NCBI RefSeq assembly: GCF_010470665.1 | Contig: NZ_VOPZ01000003.1 | Location: 62,001 to 126,000 of the forward strand | DNA length: 64,000 bases | DNA from: Desulfovibrio sp. JC022 | GTDB lineage: Bacteria; Desulfobacterota; Desulfovibrionia; Desulfovibrionales; Desulfovibrionaceae | Reading direction: 5' to 3' | Shown: positions 59,529 through 64,000 of the stretch, in pieces | Numbering within the stretch: position 1 is the stretch's first letter | Layout: every line of letters starts with the position of its first letter | Position numbers and translations under genes: made by a program | The notes under the pieces: model-generated | Databases searched by the model: none | What the model was told of the DNA's origin: nothing | The model's input: the letters and a program-made list of their open reading frames with translations, nothing else

Positions 59529-61073
59529 ATGGAATTTATAGATATGGTCGCTATTGACAGCAAGATTAAAACTATCGCTGAATTATCAGAAATATCAGTT
59601 CAGCTGAAAAAGGAAGGCAAAAGCGTAGTACTTTGCCATGGTGTATTCGATCTCTTGCACATTGGTCATATCCGTTATCTTAATCAGGCTCGGGAGTATG
59701 CTGATGTGCTCATGGTTACGCTGACTCCCGACCAGTATGTCGACAAGGGGCCAGATCGTCCGGCTTTCCCTGATTCTTTGCGAGCAGAGGCTCTGGCTTC
59801 CCTAATGGAAACCGACTATGTGGCTATTAATGAATGGCCCACTGCGGAAGAAACTCTGTGGAGCATACGCCCCGATGTTTATGCCAAGGGTGATGAGTTC
59901 AAGGATATTGATGATGACCCAGAAGAGAAAATTGGCATGGAGGCCAAAGTCGTTAAGGCCATCGGTGCGAAGCTAATTTTTACTTCTGATATCGTGTTCA
60001 GTTCTTCCAACCTTATTAACCGTTATTTGAGTCGGAACAGCGAGGAGCTTGATGAATATCTTAAAATGTTCCGCAAACGTTATGCCTTGTATGATGTCCT
60101 AGAGTCACTGGACCGCATAGAGGAGTTGAAGGTTCTCATTTTGGGAGATACCATTATTGATGAGTACCAGATTGCATCCACTTTGGGTAAATCCTCAAAA
60201 GATCCGATTCTCGCGCTTAAGTATCAGTCCCGTGAGCTTTATGCCGGGGGGGCTTTGGTTGTTGCCAATCACGTGGCCAATTTTGCCGGAGAAGTCACAT
60301 TGCTTTCCATGCTGGGAGCGGAAGACAGTCATGAGGGATTCATTCGTGAAAAATTGAATCCTAAAATTATCCCTTATTTTTTTACTCGCCCCAAAGCTCC
60401 GACAACACTCAAACGTCGCTATATTGATTCCTATTCCTTAAGTAAGGTGATGGAGTTATATATTATGAACGACGAGCCACTTCCAAAGTTGCTGGAAAAA
60501 GAAATATGCAACCAGATTGACAGCCTTGTTTCGGGATACGACCTCGTTCTGGTTGCCGATTTCGGGCATGGTTTTATAACTCCGTCCATTGTCGATATTC
60601 TTGTTAAGAAATCACCTTATCTTGCTGTAAATACTCAGGCCAATGCCGGAAACCGCGGATTCAATACTATAGGTAAATTTCCGCGTCTGGATTTTTTTTC
60701 TCTGGCCGAACATGAGTTGCGTCTTGAAACCCGTGACCAGACCAATGAACTGCGTCCTTTGCTGATGGAAACAGGCGATAAGCTTGGAGCAAAAATTAGT
60801 ATGGTGACTCAGGGTAGTAGGGGGTGTTCGTTGTACAACCCCAAAAGCGAATTCGTGAAGATTCCATCTTTTAATTCAAATGTTGTGGACCGTGTCGGAG
60901 CCGGTGACGCATTGTTTTCCATTGCAGCTCTTGCCGGGTGCATGGGATTGCATGAAGAACTGGTGGGCTTTTTGGGAAATATTGCCGGTTCCCTTGCAGT
61001 CAGTATTATGGGTAATGATCGTGCTGTCAGTAAGGAAAGTATGCGCAAGTACATAATTGCGAGTATGAAATAA
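59529..61073 (+). CDS. bifunctional nucleotidyltransferase-PfkB kinase, HldE-like, reversed order
   Basis: About 514 residues. The first 150 are a cytidylyl/adenylyltransferase ('VLCHGVFDLLHIGHIRYLNQ' with the HxGH motif; 'DVYAKGDEF'). From about residue 195 comes a ribokinase/PfkB domain ('KVLILGDTIIDEYQIA', 'ELYAGGALVVANHVANF', and 'DRVGAGDALFSIAA' with the catalytic Asp). HldE has kinase first and nucleotidyltransferase second; here the order is reversed. It probably makes an NDP-activated heptose or related sugar from a sugar 7- or 1-phosphate. An ATG at 59544 is an alternative start; neither has a clear ribosome-binding site. Confidence 0.85.
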   Translation: MEFIDMVAIDSKIKTIAELSEISVQLKKEGKSVVLCHGVFDLLHIGHIRYLNQAREYADVLMVTLTPDQYVDKGPDRPAFPDSLRAEALASLMETDYVAINEWPTAEETLWSIRPDVYAKGDEFKDIDDDPEEKIGMEAKVVKAIGAKLIFTSDIVFSSSNLINRYLSRNSEELDEYLKMFRKRYALYDVLESLDRIEELKVLILGDTIIDEYQIASTLGKSSKDPILALKYQSRELYAGGALVVANHVANFAGEVTLLSMLGAEDSHEGFIREKLNPKIIPYFFTRPKAPTTLKRRYIDSYSLSKVMELYIMNDEPLPKLLEKEICNQIDSLVSGYDLVLVADFGHGFITPSIVDILVKKSPYLAVNTQANAGNRGFNTIGKFPRLDFFSLAEHELRLETRDQTNELRPLLMETGDKLGAKISMVTQGSRGCSLYNPKSEFVKIPSFNSNVVDRVGAGDALFSIAALAGCMGLHEELVGFLGNIAGSLAVSIMGNDRAVSKESMRKYIIASMK

Positions 61074-61087
61074 TAAGGAGAACTTCT

Positions 61088-61894
61088 TTGGATCAACGCT
61101 CAAAAGAACTTAGAAAAAAAATAGTTGATGTTCTTTACCATGCCGGGCGCGGTCATATCGGCCCATCAATGTCTTTGGTGGAAATTTTAAGGGTGCTCTA
61201 TGATTCTGTTTTGGAATTTGATTCTTCGGTTATCGATTACGCTCAGCGTGACCGCTTTATTTTAAGCAAGGGGCATGGGTGTCTAGCACTGTATGTGTTG
61301 TTACAGGAAAACGGCTTTATCACTAACGATGAGTTGTTCAGCTTTTGTGCTTACGACGGGCTTGTTGGCGGACATCCCACCGCTAAAATTCCCGGAGTGG
61401 AGTTTGCCACAGGCAGTCTGGGACATGGACTTTCTCTTGCTGTCGGCATTGTTGCGGCTTTGAGAATAGATGGTTCGAAAAGCAGGGTGATTGTCGTGCT
61501 CGGGGACGGTGAGTGTGGTGAAGGTAGTGTCTGGGAAGCGGCAATGAGTGCTTCTAGGCAGAAGCTTGGCGCATTGACCGTGGTTGTAGACTATAACAAA
61601 TTGCAGTCCTACGGCTGTACCGAAAAGATTTCAGGATTGGAACCGTTGGCGGAAAAATGGCGCAGCTTCGGATTCTCCACACAGGAAGTGGACGGTCATG
61701 ATGTGAATGCTTTGGAAAATGTTTTCCGGGAACTGCCATTTGAAACGGACAAGCCTTCAGCAATTATCTGCCATACGGTGAAAGGCAAAGGAATTCCTTT
61801 TGCCGAGAACAATCCTCTATGGCACCACAAGACCAAGATGTCTAATGAGGATTATGCACTTATGATCAAAAGTATTGAGGAATACGATGCGTAA
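61088..61894 (+). CDS. transketolase, N-terminal (TPP-binding) subunit
   Basis: A 268-residue protein. The start is TTG at 61088, with AAGGAG 7 bases upstream. The thiamine pyrophosphate motif is 'VVLGDGECGEGSVWEAAM' with Asp and Asn ligands ('VVDYNKLQS'), and 'AGRGHIGPSMSLVEIL' and 'GSLGHGLSLAVG' are the transketolase-specific helices. It forms one enzyme with the next gene, as in split transketolases. It would move a two-carbon unit between sugar phosphates or make a ketose for the glycan. Confidence 0.9.
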   Translation: MDQRSKELRKKIVDVLYHAGRGHIGPSMSLVEILRVLYDSVLEFDSSVIDYAQRDRFILSKGHGCLALYVLLQENGFITNDELFSFCAYDGLVGGHPTAKIPGVEFATGSLGHGLSLAVGIVAALRIDGSKSRVIVVLGDGECGEGSVWEAAMSASRQKLGALTVVVDYNKLQSYGCTEKISGLEPLAEKWRSFGFSTQEVDGHDVNALENVFRELPFETDKPSAIICHTVKGKGIPFAENNPLWHHKTKMSNEDYALMIKSIEEYDA

Positions 61895-62816
61895 AGCTTG
61901 CCTTGAACAGATTTATCTTCTTGCAAAGAAAGATAAAAGGGTTGTCTTTGTTGGTTCGGATCTCGGTGCGGGAACCCTTGAGCATTTTCAAGAAGAGATG
62001 CCTGAGCGGTTTTTCATGGAGGGCATTGCTGAAGGGCATGTAGTCGGCATGGCTTGCGGTCTAGCCAGAGAAGGAAAGGTGGTTTATGTAAATACTATCC
62101 AGAGTTTTTTGACTCGGCGCTGTTATGAGCAGCTGGTGCTGGATGCCTGCCTGCACAATTTGAATGTGCGTTTTATAGGCAATGGCGGAGGGCTTGTTTA
62201 TGCTCCCCTCGGCCCCACCCACTGGGCCACAGAGGATATTTCCATACTCCGGGTCATACCCAATATGACAGTGCTGGCTCCTGCCGATGCAAAAGAAATG
62301 GAACGGCTTATGCCGCATACACTTGAACATCAGGGCCCTCTTTTTATTAGGCTTGCCAAGGGGTACGACCCCATTGTGACCGAAGAAACGAGTTTTGAAA
62401 TAGGAAAGGCCTATCAATACCGGGAAGGAAACGACGTTCTGATTCTGGGTTGTGGAGTTGCTCTCGGAGTCATAAAAGAAGCCGGAAAGCTACTTGCTGA
62501 AAATGGTATAGAATCTTCCATCCTGCATCTGCCTACGGTTAAACCTTTGGACAGCGAGGCAATAATAGGCAAAGCGCGAAAAGCGTCCTGCGTGATCACT
62601 GTGGAGGAACACAGTGTGCTTGGAGGGCTTGGAGGGGCTGTGGCTGAAATACTGGTTGAAGCCTGCCTGCCCAATCCTTTGCGCATGAAGCGTGTTGGAT
62701 TGGCAGATTCATTCAGCGAGAATTATGGAACACAATTGCAGCACATGAACCAGAATGGTTTGACTGCAGAGAACATCTTAATTGAAGCTCGGAAGCTTTT
62801 GGATATGGGGCACTAA
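61887..62816 (+). CDS. transketolase, C-terminal subunit
   Basis: A 309-residue protein. The ATG at 61887 overlaps the N-terminal subunit's end by 8 bases, so the subunits are co-translated. The Glu that activates thiamine is in 'FMEGIAEGHVVGMACGLA' and the pyrimidine-binding domain follows ('TIQSFLTRRCYEQLVLDA'). The last 120 residues form the transketolase C-terminal domain ('VALGVIKEAGKLLAENGI', 'VEEHSVLGGLGGAVAEILV'). Its place directly after the sugar kinase-nucleotidyltransferase suggests a joint role in making an activated sugar. Confidence 0.9.
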   Translation: MRKACLEQIYLLAKKDKRVVFVGSDLGAGTLEHFQEEMPERFFMEGIAEGHVVGMACGLAREGKVVYVNTIQSFLTRRCYEQLVLDACLHNLNVRFIGNGGGLVYAPLGPTHWATEDISILRVIPNMTVLAPADAKEMERLMPHTLEHQGPLFIRLAKGYDPIVTEETSFEIGKAYQYREGNDVLILGCGVALGVIKEAGKLLAENGIESSILHLPTVKPLDSEAIIGKARKASCVITVEEHSVLGGLGGAVAEILVEACLPNPLRMKRVGLADSFSENYGTQLQHMNQNGLTAENILIEARKLLDMGH

Positions 62817-62883
62817 GCACTCTGGAGTAAATAACTTAAGTTGCACAGGGCGGTCTTTTTATAAGGGCAGCCTTTTGTTGTTT

Positions 62884-64000
62884 TTATACTCCGGCAATAC
62901 TTTTGAGTGTTTTTTCCAGCAGGGTTGTGTCTTTTGATATATAGTGCGGCGCGGGCGGTTGATGGGGATATTTGTCTATCCCTTTTTGGATGCTTTCAAT
63001 AATTTGTTCCGGTGTGTTTGCATAGGTTACGTTTTTCAGTTCGGTTTCTTCCTTGAGCAGCTTATGCCAGTCGGAATCCGGTCCGGTTATGGATGTAACC
63101 TTAAGATTGTGAAGGTAAATAGCCTCATATGCTGTTGATGAGGCATGTAAAACGCAGTGTTTGCACATGGAAAGGACGTCGTGAAGATTCATTGAAGAGC
63201 TTAGATCTATGGTGTAGTGCGCTCCGATGCGGTCTAATTTGTATGTCAGATATTTTTCTTTTGGATCTTCATCCATGGGGTGTCTTCGGAAAATCCATAT
63301 CCAGTCTTTAGGTGCTTTTTTTATTGCTTTAAGTAGATTTTTGAAGGCCTCCTGACTTTCAAAAGTAAGTGCTACGGCAATGGCTGTTTTGTTGCCGATA
63401 CTTGTTTTTAGCTGTTGAATATTGCTTTGGTCGCCGGAGATTTCTTCGTTAGACCACGCTGTATATGCGGGGCTGCCCGCAGTTATAGCTTTGTGGTTAT
63501 CTTGATTAGCAAAATATTTGTTCAGGTTTTGAGTTGGTTTTTCTCCCCATGTTAAAAAATATTCAGGAATCAATTTAAAACCTTCGCTGGGAATTTTCGG
63601 GAAATGATATGGCTGATGGGGCCAGTTTTGCAATCCATGCTGGTAGTCTGCGTACGGGATATCCTTTGCTCTGCAAACAAGGCTGAATGCCATGTGTATG
63701 GTGTTGAAATAATAACACTCTGTTACGATCATTTTTGGAGAAGCTAAATCTATGAGCTTGTTTACGGCAGGTATGTAAGAAAATACAGAATAAAATTCGT
63801 TGAGAACATAATAGATACTGATCGGAGGAAGTCCGCATGCAATACATCTGGTTACGTATTTATCGTACCCTTTCTGGGTTATGTCGATGGGGGCAATATG
63901 TATATGTTTTGTGTTGTTTATGCTGATATCGCGAAACGGATAAAGGAGTTTCTCCTCACTCCATTGCGAATGGGATAATTTTAGTGGGGTTAATCCTGCC
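62884..64000 (-). CDS. GT-B-like glycan biosynthesis protein, N-terminus outside window
   Basis: An open frame continues without a stop from 62884 to the right edge, giving at least 372 residues; an internal ATG at 63732 is not the true start, because the upstream residues ('GLPPISIYYVLNEFY', 'KMIVTECYYFNTIH') are well-formed protein. The C-terminal half resembles the nucleotide-sugar domain of capsule and GT-B proteins ('DYQHGLQNWPHQPYHF', 'WIWIFRRHPMDEDPK' and 'CVLHASSTAYEAIYLHNLKV' with the conserved Ser/Glu pair). It is likely a glycosyltransferase of a glycan block beyond the window. Distantly similar in layout to 3089-4516. Confidence 0.65.
   Translation of the reverse strand, partial: AGLTPLKLSHSQWSEEKLLYPFRDISINNTKHIHIAPIDITQKGYDKYVTRCIACGLPPISIYYVLNEFYSVFSYIPAVNKLIDLASPKMIVTECYYFNTIHMAFSLVCRAKDIPYADYQHGLQNWPHQPYHFPKIPSEGFKLIPEYFLTWGEKPTQNLNKYFANQDNHKAITAGSPAYTAWSNEEISGDQSNIQQLKTSIGNKTAIAVALTFESQEAFKNLLKAIKKAPKDWIWIFRRHPMDEDPKEKYLTYKLDRIGAHYTIDLSSSMNLHDVLSMCKHCVLHASSTAYEAIYLHNLKVTSITGPDSDWHKLLKEETELKNVTYANTPEQIIESIQKGIDKYPHQPPAPHYISKDTTLLEKTLKSIAGV

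Noticed and set aside
1-64000. CRISPR arrays, tRNA or rRNA genes
   Set aside because: No regularly spaced direct repeats, no cloverleaf with a TTCRANYC arm and no ribosomal RNA segments were noticed. A tRNAscan and CRISPR finder run would be decisive.

Overview
The window reads as a Gram-negative, sulfate-reducer-like deltaproteobacterium (Desulfovibrio/Maridesulfovibrio type). This is an inference from moderate GC, the gene order of the type II secretion block and intergenic palindromes beginning GCCTCCGGCGGC; no rRNA or other taxonomic marker is present. Almost every gene serves surface-glycan assembly, glycan decoration or protein secretion.

Region 1 (1-30806, minus strand) is a near-continuous glycan locus. 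It opens (30806 downward) with PglA- and PglC-like transferases, a PglE-like aminotransferase and a PglF-like membrane dehydratase, which together suggest a UDP-bacillosamine-type initiating sugar on undecaprenyl phosphate. An MBOAT O-acyltransferase and a partner combining an SGNH-like domain with ankyrin repeats follow. A winged-helix regulator at 22492, with its own candidate promoter/operator, heads the next block: a DegT aminotransferase, a Gfo/Idh/MocA dehydrogenase fused to a hexapeptide acyltransferase (diacetamido-uronic-acid-type enzymes), a carbamoyltransferase, two GT4 glycosyltransferases, an epimerase and a PglK-like ABC flippase. Then comes a nonulosonic-acid cassette (pseB, pseC, aldo-keto reductase, class III aminotransferase, SpsF-like nucleotidyltransferase, RmlD-like reductase, NeuB/PseI-like synthase, GNAT). 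It carries extra enzymes and no visible PseG hydrolase. The left end adds a GT-B-like protein, a deacetylase, a sulfotransferase, a FemAB-like acyltransferase and a partial methyltransferase.

Region 2 (30917-35220) holds a two-gene plus-strand unit (unknown protein and a formyltransferase), asparagine synthetase, two palindromic repeats and the Kdo-pathway isomerase kdsD.

Region 3 (35228-46229) is a type II secretion locus: gspF and gspC on the minus strand beside a two-component pair, and on the plus strand a beta-propeller-like lipoprotein followed by gspG, H, I, J, K, L, M and N. GspD and GspE are not in the window. A copy of the same palindromic repeat ends this operon.

Region 4 (46325-55736) has an MnmM-like methyltransferase and then a compact cluster of unknown product: a DUF4910-type peptidase, a VOC protein, a methyltransferase, an acyl carrier protein, an AAC(3)/degenerate-DUF4910 fusion, a cyclase-family hydrolase, an AMP-forming ligase and a DmpG/HMGL-like aldolase. 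This is the best candidate for an undescribed system: it looks able to build a small acyl group on an ACP and transfer it to an amine, perhaps an amino sugar of the neighbouring glycan.

Region 5 (56105-59088) is a graveyard of four broken insertion sequences (IS4, IS3, IS630, ISL3). Region 6 (59529-64000) returns to glycan genes: a nucleotidyltransferase-PfkB fusion with HldE domains in reversed order, a split transketolase and a partial GT-B-like protein running off the end. No tRNA, rRNA or CRISPR array was seen.
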